35,784 bases of DNA from Paraburkholderia solisilvae (GTDB taxonomy: Bacteria; Pseudomonadota; Gammaproteobacteria; Burkholderiales; Burkholderiaceae), in the NCBI RefSeq assembly GCF_902859875.1, contig NZ_CADIKF010000068.1, forward strand, positions 1 through 35,784, written 5' to 3'. Shown here one piece after another: positions 25,616 to 32,896 of this stretch. The notes below the pieces were generated by a model, which was given only the letters and a program-made list of their open reading frames with translations, was not told the DNA's origin and searched no databases. Each line of letters starts with the position of its first letter. Position 1 is the stretch's first letter. The translations under genes were made by a program, and so were the position numbers.

Positions 25616-26005
25616 GCGATCCGTCCTCGGGTGCGTATGGATGCGCAGACACAACACCGCGTAGTTGCCCATTTACCGAACGACGTTAGGCGTCCAACTT
25701 ACTCCACCCTTTTCATTCGTATGATGAACTCGCGTGCCTGCTCCGTGCAGCTATAACAAAGCAGTATCGCGATCTATTCCATGTTTCCTGAAGTCTGTTA
25801 GGAGACGTGTGACGCCTTGGGTGCCAGTTGTCTTCCTGCCGCACCGTGCCGCTGTGCGCAATAGATTGCGTCGAAACCATTCGTGCGCAAATGCTGTCGG
25901 CAGTTCGTGTTGCCGACAGCCGATGCGAACGTTGACGCGCTAGCATCGCAGTCACTCAAACGGAGCGCGCAGGTTCGAGCGCTCCTCACGACAGGTAACG
26001 TGACC
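25616..26005. promoter_or_regulatory. Divergent control region between tssB and the effector-like pair
   Basis: These 390 bases separate two divergent transcription units and must carry the promoter for the T6SS run and probably that of the rightward pair. They are clearly less G+C-rich than the T6SS genes. I see no convincing sigma-70 pair and no full sigma-54 -24/-12 element. The one notable structure is the perfect inverted repeat at 25893-25920. No gene is supported inside. Confidence 0.6.
25893..25920. promoter_or_regulatory. Perfect 10-bp inverted repeat upstream of the effector-like pair
   Basis: Arms gctgtcggca (25893-25902) and tgccgacagc (25911-25920) are exact reverse complements around an 8-base loop (gttcgtgt). 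The repeat ends 85 bases before the 170-aa gene. No T run follows on either strand, so a terminator is unlikely. An operator or a leader hairpin is more plausible. Confidence 0.55.
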
Positions 26006-26518
26006 ATGCCACCCGACACAGCGCTTACGGACGACAAAAAGGAAGAAATCCAGGACAGTGCGGAAGAGGCTGTGATGGAACGCATCAACCAGGCCAATGA
26101 GGCAAGCGTGATGGCCGGTTTCAAAGCACCGAAAGGCAACGAAAAAGTAGTTCAGATTGCGTTCCGCCGCGGGCTGTGCGGAGAGTGTTGCGCCGCGGTG
26201 AAAGCGAGACTCGATACCGACGCGAGCTTGCCGGAGGCGTATAACATAGTCGACAAGTTGTACAACGGCGATTCGCACTTTTTCCTTGAGACAATCGACG
26301 GCAATCGCGTGATCGAACCGACCTGGAAGCAGATCGTGGTTTCGAAGGCTGAGGAAGACGGCAGCGGTCGGTCGCACGCGCTGGCGCTGTCCGATTTTCC
26401 TAACGTGTTCGTTGGAACCAAAGAGGAGCTCAAGGATAAGGTTGTTGAAGCCTGCAACCTTCTCAAAAAACCCAAAGAGAGCGGCGAGCTTCTCAAGCAT
26501 TGGGGAATCGAGTTCTAG
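26006..26518 (+). CDS. Unknown protein with possible Cys/His protease- or transamidase-like core
   Basis: I do not recognise this 170-aa protein. It is acidic at the N-terminus (DDKKEEIQDSAEEAVMERI), with no signal peptide or membrane segment. A central block looks like a papain/transglutaminase-type core: a Cys on a helix (RGLCGECCAAVKARL; C58, C61, C62), then GDSHFFLE (H91), then IDGNRVIEPTWKQ. There 'IEPTW' sits where such folds often have 'DPTW', so E104 or D98 could be the third residue. That reading is by eye only. ATG 26006 has an aggt element 9 bases upstream; an in-frame GTG lies two codons before. It starts a rightward pair with the cyclase gene 40 bases downstream and has similarly low G+C. 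Alternatives are an adaptor/chaperone for the cyclase or, less likely, an immunity protein. Confidence 0.75.
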   Translation: MPPDTALTDDKKEEIQDSAEEAVMERINQANEASVMAGFKAPKGNEKVVQIAFRRGLCGECCAAVKARLDTDASLPEAYNIVDKLYNGDSHFFLETIDGNRVIEPTWKQIVVSKAEEDGSGRSHALALSDFPNVFVGTKEELKDKVVEACNLLKKPKESGELLKHWGIEF

Positions 26519-26558
26519 CCGCGACTTTGAGAACGCCTCCTGAACGAGTCAACACGCT

Positions 26559-27665
26559 ATGTTATCCGAAGGAAATTGCGGCATAGCGGCGTCGCACATT
26601 CAGCATATTCAGACTGTCGCGACCCAGTTCAGCACGTTCATTTTTTTCAGGCTCGCCAATCCGAATGCGACACGCCTGATCGATGCCGGTTACCGCACCA
26701 AACGATTAGACATTCACGCGAAGAGTTCTAATTGGGGGCCAATGGCAGGCTTTATCTGCGCGGACTCCGCGCTCAGCAAAGTGGCCGACGGCGGTCCGGC
26801 GGCGATTGAGCACAATCAGAATGCCGTGCGTGAATCGTTGCGCTCGGAGCAGGTCGGCAAGATTCCGCTCGCCATCAATCAGGCCCGAATCAACGAACTC
26901 GTCAACGACGGCCTGTTTGCCGCGCCGACCCCGGCGCAAGCGTTCAACGCGCAAAGCCCGCAAGGAAACGCAAACTTGCGTTTCGCGCTCGAGCAGAATG
27001 GCGCCGGGGATTTTGACGTCTACTACTACCCGGCCACAACCGGGGAAAAAACACCGGTCATGGTGCTGGGCTACATGGGCGAAGATGGGGCCGGTGTGTC
27101 CGCCGTCACCTCGGATTACGATCTCTTTGCGATCTGTCCGCACTTCAGCGCGCCAGAGTTCGCCAGCAATATCGACACCCGCGTGTCGAATCAAGGTCTC
27201 GAGGGCATCCTGTCGAGATTCCAGCAGACGATCATCGGAAAAATCAACAGGCTGTGCGGAGTCAACCCGGTGATCAATCACGGCACGGAACTCAACAATC
27301 CGTCTCCGGAAAACGATCCCGAACTGGCGATGTTCGTGCCGGGAACCGACTCACGACTCGTCCGGCGGCTTGAACTGCCTCGAATATTCGGGGATCTCGC
27401 GATGCGAGGATTTCACGTTTATACGAACGATCGCTGGAACCCCGCCTTCAAGGCGCATATTGGCGCACGCGTCAATCAGTTGCGCAATCCCGCGCGGCGA
27501 GCGGTCGCCGCCAAAACACTCGGATGTCTTAGAGAAACCGACTTCATGAATTTGAGCATTGCGGGATTCGCCGGAGAAACGCGCCTCGCGTTCGCGCAGC
27601 AAAAATTCGGCGAGCAGATCGCCAACAATCTGGCGTCGACCGTGCGGCCGCGTTGGCGCTTCTAG
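26559..27665 (+). CDS. ExoY/CyaA/edema-factor family nucleotidyl cyclase toxin, candidate T6SS effector
   Basis: This 368-aa protein matches the catalytic domain of class II (toxin) adenylyl cyclases, close in length to ExoY (378 aa) and the CyaA cyclase domain (~364 aa). Recognisable blocks are FRLANPNAT (R31), GYRTKRLDIHAKSSNWG (K48, H53, K55; cf. CyaA K58, H63, K65), TSDYDLFAICPH (D186 and D188; cf. D188, D190), INHGTELNNP (H241, E244, N247; cf. H298, E301, N304), and a final GFHVYTNDRWNP like the end of ExoY. All catalytic positions I can place are intact, so it should make a cyclic nucleotide from ATP or another NTP with two metal ions. It has no signal peptide, RTX repeats, PAAR or VgrG-type domain. 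Known relatives are activated by actin or calmodulin. Divergence from the T6SS and its low G+C suggest an acquired effector; delivery is inferred. Confidence 0.88.
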   Translation: MLSEGNCGIAASHIQHIQTVATQFSTFIFFRLANPNATRLIDAGYRTKRLDIHAKSSNWGPMAGFICADSALSKVADGGPAAIEHNQNAVRESLRSEQVGKIPLAINQARINELVNDGLFAAPTPAQAFNAQSPQGNANLRFALEQNGAGDFDVYYYPATTGEKTPVMVLGYMGEDGAGVSAVTSDYDLFAICPHFSAPEFASNIDTRVSNQGLEGILSRFQQTIIGKINRLCGVNPVINHGTELNNPSPENDPELAMFVPGTDSRLVRRLELPRIFGDLAMRGFHVYTNDRWNPAFKAHIGARVNQLRNPARRAVAAKTLGCLRETDFMNLSIAGFAGETRLAFAQQKFGEQIANNLASTVRPRWRF

Positions 27666-27694
27666 TTCGTGGCGCTGTATTTCGGCGGTGACGC

Positions 27695-27715
27695 GCGGCG
27701 CGCGTGACGCGCCGC
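27695..27715. terminator. GC-rich hairpin between convergent genes
   Basis: Arms gcggcgcg (27695-27702) and cgcgccgc (27708-27715) pair perfectly around a 5-base loop, 30 bases after the cyclase stop and 38 bases before the end of the convergent lactonase gene. The following cttcccttc is pyrimidine-rich but has no clean T run, so termination strength is uncertain. Confidence 0.45.
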
Positions 27716-27752
27716 CTTCCCTTCGGGTTCCGTTCAGTCTTTGACTGTGCTG

Positions 27753-28682
27753 TCAAAGTGCTCCAGCGTAACCGGCTTCGACACATCCGTTCACACCGGG
27801 CCGCACCGCAAACAGATGCCCATCGTGTTCCGTCGCCCCCGCATCCGGGCGGATCGTCGTGATGAACAGCGTATCGAGTCCGGCGCCACCGAACGCGCAC
27901 ATCGCAGGCTTCACCGCCGGCAGTTCGATCTGCCGATCGAGCTTGCCCTCGGGCGTGAAGCGCAGCACGCGGCCGGCATCGTTCGCGCAGATCCAGTAGC
28001 CGCCGTCGACATCCATCGCCGCGCCGTCCGGACGCCCGACATACTGATGCAGATCGGCGAACACGCGGCGCGCGCGCGCTTCGCCGGTGTGCGTGTCGTA
28101 GTCGAAGGTCCAGATGATGCGCCGCGACGGATGCGAGTCCGACAGATACATCGTGCGACCGTCGGGCGACCACGCGAGGCCGTTCTGCACGATCAGTTCG
28201 TCGACGACCGGTGCGGACAAACGGCCCGCCGCATCGAAACGGAACAACGCGCCGACCGGCTGGCCGACCGCCATGTCCTGCAGCATCGTGCCGGCCCAGA
28301 AGCGGCCCTGGCGATCGCAGCGGCCATCGTTGAAACGCATGTTCGGCAGCGCGAATAGCGGCGCGGCGAGCCGGCGCACTTGCGCGGCGCCCGGCGCTTC
28401 GAACGTGCCTGGCGCCGCCAGCGTCACGGAGAACAACCCGCTTTCCATGCCGGCGAGCAAGCCGCCCGATTGACCGAACGCGAGACACGCGACACGCTCC
28501 GGCATTTCCCATGCGGCACGCTCGCCGCTGCCGGGATGCAAACGAAGGATCTTCTTGCGCGGAATGTCGACCCAATACAGTGCGCCTTCGCTCGCATGCC
28601 AAACAGGACTTTCGCCGACGATCGCCGGCAGGTTGCCCGCGGCAGTCACACGCTCCGCGCGCAGCGTTGTCACGGTGCTCAT
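27753..28682 (-). CDS. SMP-30/gluconolactonase-family sugar lactonase
   Basis: This is a 309-aa six-bladed beta-propeller lactonase. Metal-ligand positions of the family are visible: E24 in GESPVW, N118/D119 in MRFNDG, N167 in QNGLAWSPDG and D219 in RPDGAAMD. No signal peptide is present, so it acts in the cytoplasm. It is divergent from uronate dehydrogenase. That enzyme yields aldaro-lactones, so the likely substrate is galactaro- or glucaro-lactone, opened to the aldarate; L-arabinono- or other aldonolactones remain possible. ATG 28682 has a very strong Shine-Dalgarno (aaggagggg). G+C returns to the high value of the rest of the window. Confidence 0.9.
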   Translation of the reverse strand: MSTVTTLRAERVTAAGNLPAIVGESPVWHASEGALYWVDIPRKKILRLHPGSGERAAWEMPERVACLAFGQSGGLLAGMESGLFSVTLAAPGTFEAPGAAQVRRLAAPLFALPNMRFNDGRCDRQGRFWAGTMLQDMAVGQPVGALFRFDAAGRLSAPVVDELIVQNGLAWSPDGRTMYLSDSHPSRRIIWTFDYDTHTGEARARRVFADLHQYVGRPDGAAMDVDGGYWICANDAGRVLRFTPEGKLDRQIELPAVKPAMCAFGGAGLDTLFITTIRPDAGATEHDGHLFAVRPGVNGCVEAGYAGAL

Positions 28683-29129
28683 TTTTCCCCTCCTTCGATT
28701 TTTTGCGGACAGCCTGGCCCGCCCTCCAGGCCAGCCGCAGATCCGGGATTGTCGTTATACAAGGTAAAACTTGTCAAGCAGAGGTTCAGGCGCGCGGCAG
28801 CGCGCGCAGGATTGCGTATCGCGTGTTGCAAAACGCACAAGAAGCGGCGTTTTAAAGCCAAATTCCTGCGTTTCAGAACCTGTGGCCGGTTGATCCGGAA
28901 CCGACCATATCGCCTCTATTTGCTTGACAACTTATCAAAACCTGCCCGATCATGTGCTACCTGATTTGAAGCCGTACGGCCACCGGAAACACGATGCGCG
29001 GCATGCGCCGTCGAGCATCCTGACAGCGCTCCGGACCAGTCCATCTCGTGGCTCATCGCTGCGCAGCAGCGCGGCCGGCCGGCGCCGATCGATCCATAAC
29101 TCCTCTTCCCTCTGCCTTTCCCGACAAAG
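28683..29129. promoter_or_regulatory. Divergent control region of the uronate genes
   Basis: These 447 bases lie between the lactonase gene (leftward) and udh (rightward). The centre is A+T-rich. Two near-identical elements face opposite ways: site 1 at 28768-28780 (minus strand tgcttgacaagtt) and site 2 at 28921-28933 (plus strand tgcttgacaactt), 12 of 13 bases alike. Site 2 continues into an imperfect palindrome, ttgacaacttatcaa (28924-28938). They may be operator sites for one regulator, or include -35 boxes. No good -10 match at the usual spacing was found, and no gene is supported inside. Confidence 0.55.
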
Positions 29130-29951
29130 ATGAACAACGTGAAGAAAATTGCATTGAGCGGCGCGGCCGGTCAATTGGGCCGCGTGTTGCGCCAGGCGCT
29201 GCTCGAGCGCGGCGTCAATCTGCGCTCGGCCGCCGGCTCGAAGCCGCTCACGCGGCTCGTGTCCGGCGAAGACGTGATGCACGGCGACCTGCGCGATCCG
29301 GCTGTGGTCGACCGGCTGCTCGAAGGCGTCGACGTGCTGATTCATATGGCGGGCACGAGTGTCGAGCGGCCGCTGCCGGAAATCATCGAGAACAATCTGC
29401 GCGGGCTCGTCGAAGTGTATGAAGGCGCGCGTCGTCACGGCGTGCAGCGGATCATCTTCGCCAGTTCGAATCATTCGATCGGCATGTATCCGGTCGAGGA
29501 CAAGCTTGCGCTAGACTGCGAGTTCCGCCCGGACGGCTTTTACGGCCTGAGCAAGATGTGGGGCGAAGGTATCGCGCGTCTGTATTGGGACAAGCACGGC
29601 ATCGAAAGCGTCTGTGTGCGTATCGGCAGTTGCATCGAGAAGCCGACCGAGTTCCGCCATCTGAGCACATGGCTCGGCTTCGACGATTTGCTGCATCTGA
29701 TCGAGCAGTCGATCGAGGTGCCCGATATCGGCTACCAGGTGGTGTGGGGCGTGTCCGCGAATACGCGCAGCTATTGGGACAATGCGGGCGCCGCACGTCT
29801 CGGTTACACGCCGCGCCAGAACGCCGAGGACTACGCGGCCGAGATTCTCGCGAAGACCAATCCGCTCGATGCCGTCGCTCAGCTCTACCAGGGCGGCAGT
29901 TTCGCGAGCTTCGATTTCACGCCGCCGGAGCATCGCAAAGCCGCGCGCTGA
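29130..29951 (+). CDS. udh: NAD-dependent uronate dehydrogenase
   Basis: This is a 273-aa extended short-chain dehydrogenase that oxidises D-galacturonate or D-glucuronate to the aldaro-1,5-lactone with NAD. It has the nucleotide-binding GAAGQLG (11-17), the active-site stretch FASSNHSIG (S112/S113), and Y138-x3-K142 in FYGLSKMWGE. Blocks DVLIHMAGTSVERP, RIGSCIEKP, LSTWLGFDDL and YQGGSF match the known Pseudomonas syringae / Agrobacterium enzymes closely, and the length is the same (~265-275 aa). ATG 29130 has only a weak purine tract (acaaag) upstream. It is the first gene of a rightward pair with the aldolase 42 bases on, and divergent from the lactonase that would act on its product. Confidence 0.94.
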   Translation: MNNVKKIALSGAAGQLGRVLRQALLERGVNLRSAAGSKPLTRLVSGEDVMHGDLRDPAVVDRLLEGVDVLIHMAGTSVERPLPEIIENNLRGLVEVYEGARRHGVQRIIFASSNHSIGMYPVEDKLALDCEFRPDGFYGLSKMWGEGIARLYWDKHGIESVCVRIGSCIEKPTEFRHLSTWLGFDDLLHLIEQSIEVPDIGYQVVWGVSANTRSYWDNAGAARLGYTPRQNAEDYAAEILAKTNPLDAVAQLYQGGSFASFDFTPPEHRKAAR

Positions 29952-29993
29952 CGGCGCCTCGTTCATCCTTGTCACCACTGCGGAGCATCCGCC

Positions 29994-30764
29994 ATGCAAC
30001 TCGCCGAGAATCGATTCAAACGCGCGATCGCCGCGCGAGAACAGCAGATCGGCCTCTGGTCGAGCCTCGCCCATCACGGGTCGGTCGAGTTGCTGGCGGG
30101 CGCCGGCTTCGACTGGCTCGTGCTCGACATGGAGCACGCGCCGAACGAACTGCCTATGCTGCATGGCCAGTTGCAGGCGATGCTCGGCTCGTCTACGCAG
30201 CCGGTCGTGCGCCCGCCGTGGAACGATATGGTGACCATCAAACGGCTGCTCGATGTCGGCGCGCAGACGTTGCTGATTCCATACGTCGAGACGGAAGAGG
30301 ATGCGCGCAATGCGGTCGCTTATACGCGCTATCCGCCGCAAGGCGTGCGCGGCTATGCGTCGGCGCCGCGCGCGGCGGGTTTCGGGCGTATTCCGAACTA
30401 TGTACACGACTGCGCGAACGAGCTTTGCGTGCTGGTGCAGGTGGAGAGCCGGCTCGGTCTCGAGAACCTCGAACGCATCGCGGCAGTCGACGGTGTGGAT
30501 GGCGTGTTTATCGGTCCCGGCGATCTGTCCGCCGCGCTCGGCCATATCGGCAATCTGAAACATCCGGACGTGATCGCGGCGATCGAAGATACGCTCGAGC
30601 GCATCATTGCGACCGGCAAGCCGGCGGGCATTCTCGCGAGTGATGAGACGCTGGCGCGCCGATGTATCGAACTGGGCTGCACGTTTACCGCGGTCGGTTC
30701 GGATGTGGGTATTCTGACGCGTGGTGCGGATCAGTTGCTGGCGCGGTATAAGGCAGGCGCTTGA
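29994..30764 (+). CDS. HpcH/HpaI-family class II aldolase, probably 2-keto-3-deoxy-aldarate aldolase
   Basis: This 256-aa metal-dependent pyruvate aldolase resembles GarL and HpaI. Active-site positions are present: H48 in LDMEHAP, R73 in VVRPPW, E151 in VQVES (metal) and D177 in IGPGDLSAALG (metal). The Arg/Gly loop YPPQGVRGYASAPRAAGFG is also intact. In this context it would cleave 5-keto-4-deoxyglucarate to pyruvate and tartronate semialdehyde, finishing the oxidative uronate route begun by udh. The family is promiscuous, and 2-keto-3-deoxy-L-rhamnonate or 4-hydroxy-2-oxoheptanedioate aldolase activity cannot be excluded. ATG 29994 has cggag 8 bases upstream. A strong terminator lies 140 bases after the stop. 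Confidence 0.9.
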   Translation: MQLAENRFKRAIAAREQQIGLWSSLAHHGSVELLAGAGFDWLVLDMEHAPNELPMLHGQLQAMLGSSTQPVVRPPWNDMVTIKRLLDVGAQTLLIPYVETEEDARNAVAYTRYPPQGVRGYASAPRAAGFGRIPNYVHDCANELCVLVQVESRLGLENLERIAAVDGVDGVFIGPGDLSAALGHIGNLKHPDVIAAIEDTLERIIATGKPAGILASDETLARRCIELGCTFTAVGSDVGILTRGADQLLARYKAGA

Positions 30765-30904
30765 ATTGCCTTAACGCCTGGTGCGTGACGCGCATGTGCC
30801 GCGGCTGCTACCTGAGCACTTAAGCGGGTTGCGACACCTGACACCCGCCCTTTCTTTGTACCTACCTGCACGCCAGCGTCCCCTGCTCACGGCGTATAAA
30901 CGAA

Positions 30905-30932
30905 AAAAAGGCCTTCAACCGAAGGCCTTTTT
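30905..30932. terminator. Bidirectional intrinsic terminator
   Basis: A 12-bp perfect stem (aaaaaggccttc at 30905-30916, gaaggccttttt at 30921-30932) has a 4-base loop (aacc), A run before and T run after. It sits between the aldolase gene (ends 30764) and dctM (ends 30963), which converge, so it can stop transcription from both sides. The 140 bases before it hold no gene. Confidence 0.93.
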
Positions 30933-30962
30933 CACATCCGTCATGCATCGCGTGGGAGGCGC

Positions 30963-32315
30963 TCAATACACCGAATGCCCCGCAATCAAACTCGGCAACC
31001 ACGTCGAAAACGCCGGGAAATACGTGACGATATTGATCGCGCTAAAAATTGCGAGGTAATACGGCCATGCCGTCTTCGACGTCTCGCCGATCGACACATC
31101 GCCGATCGCGCAGCCGATAAACTGCACCGAGCCGATCGGCGGATGCACGAGACCCAGCGAGCAGTTCAGCAGGATCATGATGCCGAATTGCACCGGCCCG
31201 ACGCCGAAGTGCATCGCCATCGGCAGAAACAGCGGCGTCGTGATCAGGATGTGCGCGGCCATATCGACGAACGTGCCGAGAAACACCTGAATGATGTTGA
31301 TATACAGCAGCATCAGCCACGGAATGGTCGTCGCGTGCTCGAGCATTTGCTGGATCGTCTCCGGAATCTCGAGATACGCCATCTGGAAACGCAGCATGTT
31401 CGACACGCCGATCAGCAGCAGCACCACGCCGGTCGTGCGCGTCGCACGCGCAAGCGCGACCGACAGTTTCTTCCACGTCATCGTGCGGTACGCGAAAAAC
31501 GTCAGCAGCAGCGAGTAGGTCACCGCAATCGCGGCGGCCTCGGTCGCGGTCGCCACGCCCTTCGCGACGCAGAACAGAATGATCGCGATCACCATCAGCC
31601 CCGGCAGCGCGCCGACGAAGGTGCGCGCCACCGTCAACCAGCCCGGAAATTTCTGCAGCACCGTCGAGCCGTCCGCGCGGCGCGGGTAGCCGTAACGCAC
31701 TGCCTGCCAGTACGCGGCGACCAGCACGAAGCCCATCACCCACAGCACCGGAATCAGGCCCGAAAACAGCAGATCGCCGATCGACACGCCGCTCACCGAC
31801 TGCCCCGCGACGATGCCAGTAATGCCCTGCGCCGCGAGCGCGTAGATGATCATATTGGTCGAGGTCGGCATCAGCGCGCCGGCGAGCGACGCGTGCGTGG
31901 TCACGTTGACCGCGTATGCCGCGCTATAGCCTTCGCGCTTCATCAGCGGGATCACGACGCCGCCCATCGCCGACGTATCGGCGGTCGGCGAGCCCGACAC
32001 GCCGCCGAACAGCGTGCACGCGACCACGTTCGCCATGCCGAGGCCGCCGCGGAAATGCCCGACCGTCGCCTGCGCGAAACGCAGAATGCGGTCCGCAATT
32101 CCGCCGTGCAGCATCAGCTCGCCGGACAGGATAAAGAACGGCACCGCGAGAAACGAAAACGCGTTGATGCCCGAGACCATCGACTGCATCGCGGTCGCGA
32201 GCGGCAGGCCTTCGTGCAGATAGGTGATCACGCAGGACAGGCCCAGCGCGAATGAAACAGGCACGCCCAACACGAGGAGCACCAGAAAACTGCCGGTGAG
32301 AATTGCAAGTTCCAT
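30963..32315 (-). CDS. dctM: TRAP transporter large permease subunit (DctM type)
   Basis: This is a 450-aa inner-membrane protein with about twelve hydrophobic segments, the transport channel of a tripartite ATP-independent periplasmic transporter. The family block GGVSGSPTADTSAMGGVVIP and the following MKREGYSAAYAVNVTTHASL are intact, as is the late NCSLGLVHPPIGSVQF. ATG 32315 lies 6 bases after the dctQ stop. Transport would be driven by the Na+ or H+ gradient. Given the neighbours, the substrate is probably a hexuronate or related sugar acid. It is slightly longer than the usual ~425-430 aa. Confidence 0.94.
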   Translation of the reverse strand: MELAILTGSFLVLLVLGVPVSFALGLSCVITYLHEGLPLATAMQSMVSGINAFSFLAVPFFILSGELMLHGGIADRILRFAQATVGHFRGGLGMANVVACTLFGGVSGSPTADTSAMGGVVIPLMKREGYSAAYAVNVTTHASLAGALMPTSTNMIIYALAAQGITGIVAGQSVSGVSIGDLLFSGLIPVLWVMGFVLVAAYWQAVRYGYPRRADGSTVLQKFPGWLTVARTFVGALPGLMVIAIILFCVAKGVATATEAAAIAVTYSLLLTFFAYRTMTWKKLSVALARATRTTGVVLLLIGVSNMLRFQMAYLEIPETIQQMLEHATTIPWLMLLYINIIQVFLGTFVDMAAHILITTPLFLPMAMHFGVGPVQFGIMILLNCSLGLVHPPIGSVQFIGCAIGDVSIGETSKTAWPYYLAIFSAINIVTYFPAFSTWLPSLIAGHSVY

Positions 32316-32321
32316 AGCGGG

Positions 32322-32801
32322 TCAGGTCTGCTCGCGCTTGTTGAGCGTCAGCAAGTGTTCGATTGAGAAGAGAATGATGCAGACGCTCGCGGCGACCGGA
32401 ATCAGATAACGGATCGCTTCGGGCAGGTTCAGAATTGGAATCTGATCGTCGAGGGTGGTCATCGCCATGTCCCACGAACCGAAGCAGACCGCGACCGCGA
32501 AGGCGACGAGACATACATGCTGGAACGCGATCAGCCCGAGCTGCACGTTCGGCGGCATCGCCTTCACCAGCGAATCGAGGCCGATATGGCCGCCGTCGCG
32601 CAACTTCAGCGCGGCGCCCATAAAGGCAATGAACAGCACCAGCAGCAGGCCGATCGGCTCGACGTAGTCTTGCGCATTGTCGAACACGTAGCGCATCACC
32701 ACGCTGTACATCACGAGTGCGACCAGCGCCGCCAGGCAAATCGACGCCAGCACCGTCATCACGCGCGCGACGATGCCGTTGAAACACCTCACGAACTTCA
32801 T
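32322..32801 (-). CDS. dctQ: TRAP transporter small permease subunit (DctQ type)
   Basis: This is a 159-aa membrane protein with four predicted membrane helices, the small subunit that joins DctM. Family features are the conserved VVMRYVFDNAQDYVEPIGLLL in the first half, GGHIGLDSL between helices two and three, and a late PEAIRYLIPVAASVCIILFSIEHL. ATG 32801 has a good Shine-Dalgarno (aagga). It starts 95 bases after dctP, a gap holding an 11-bp inverted repeat, and ends 6 bases before dctM. Confidence 0.93.
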   Translation of the reverse strand: MKFVRCFNGIVARVMTVLASICLAALVALVMYSVVMRYVFDNAQDYVEPIGLLLVLFIAFMGAALKLRDGGHIGLDSLVKAMPPNVQLGLIAFQHVCLVAFAVAVCFGSWDMAMTTLDDQIPILNLPEAIRYLIPVAASVCIILFSIEHLLTLNKREQT

Positions 32802-32820
32802 CCGTTTTCCTTGCAGAGAA

Positions 32821-32850
32821 GGCAGGCCGTGTGCGTCGCCACGGCCTGCC
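32821..32850 (-). promoter_or_regulatory. Perfect 11-bp intercistronic hairpin between dctP and dctQ
   Basis: Arms ggcaggccgtg (32821-32831) and cacggcctgcc (32840-32850) are exact reverse complements around an 8-base loop. It lies in the 95-base gap after dctP in the direction of transcription. There is no T run on the minus-strand side, so read-through into dctQ is likely. It fits a 3'-end stabiliser or attenuator that lets the binding protein be made in excess over the permease. Confidence 0.6.
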
Positions 32851-32896
32851 CGATCACTCCCTGATCGCCCCTGTCGCTGTCTTGCAGTCGCCGCGC

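Noticed and set aside
25616..26005. Sigma-54 promoter for the T6SS
   Set aside because: Minus-strand GGCAC elements exist, but the -12 GC is absent or one base out of register in each case.
26006..26518. Immunity protein for the cyclase
   Set aside because: It precedes the toxin gene, and known cyclase toxins of this family need a eukaryotic activator, so self-protection is not expected. Kept only as a minor alternative.
28916..29137. Short reading frames inside the lactonase-udh gap
   Set aside because: No ribosome site, no family resemblance, and the region is better explained as divergent control DNA.
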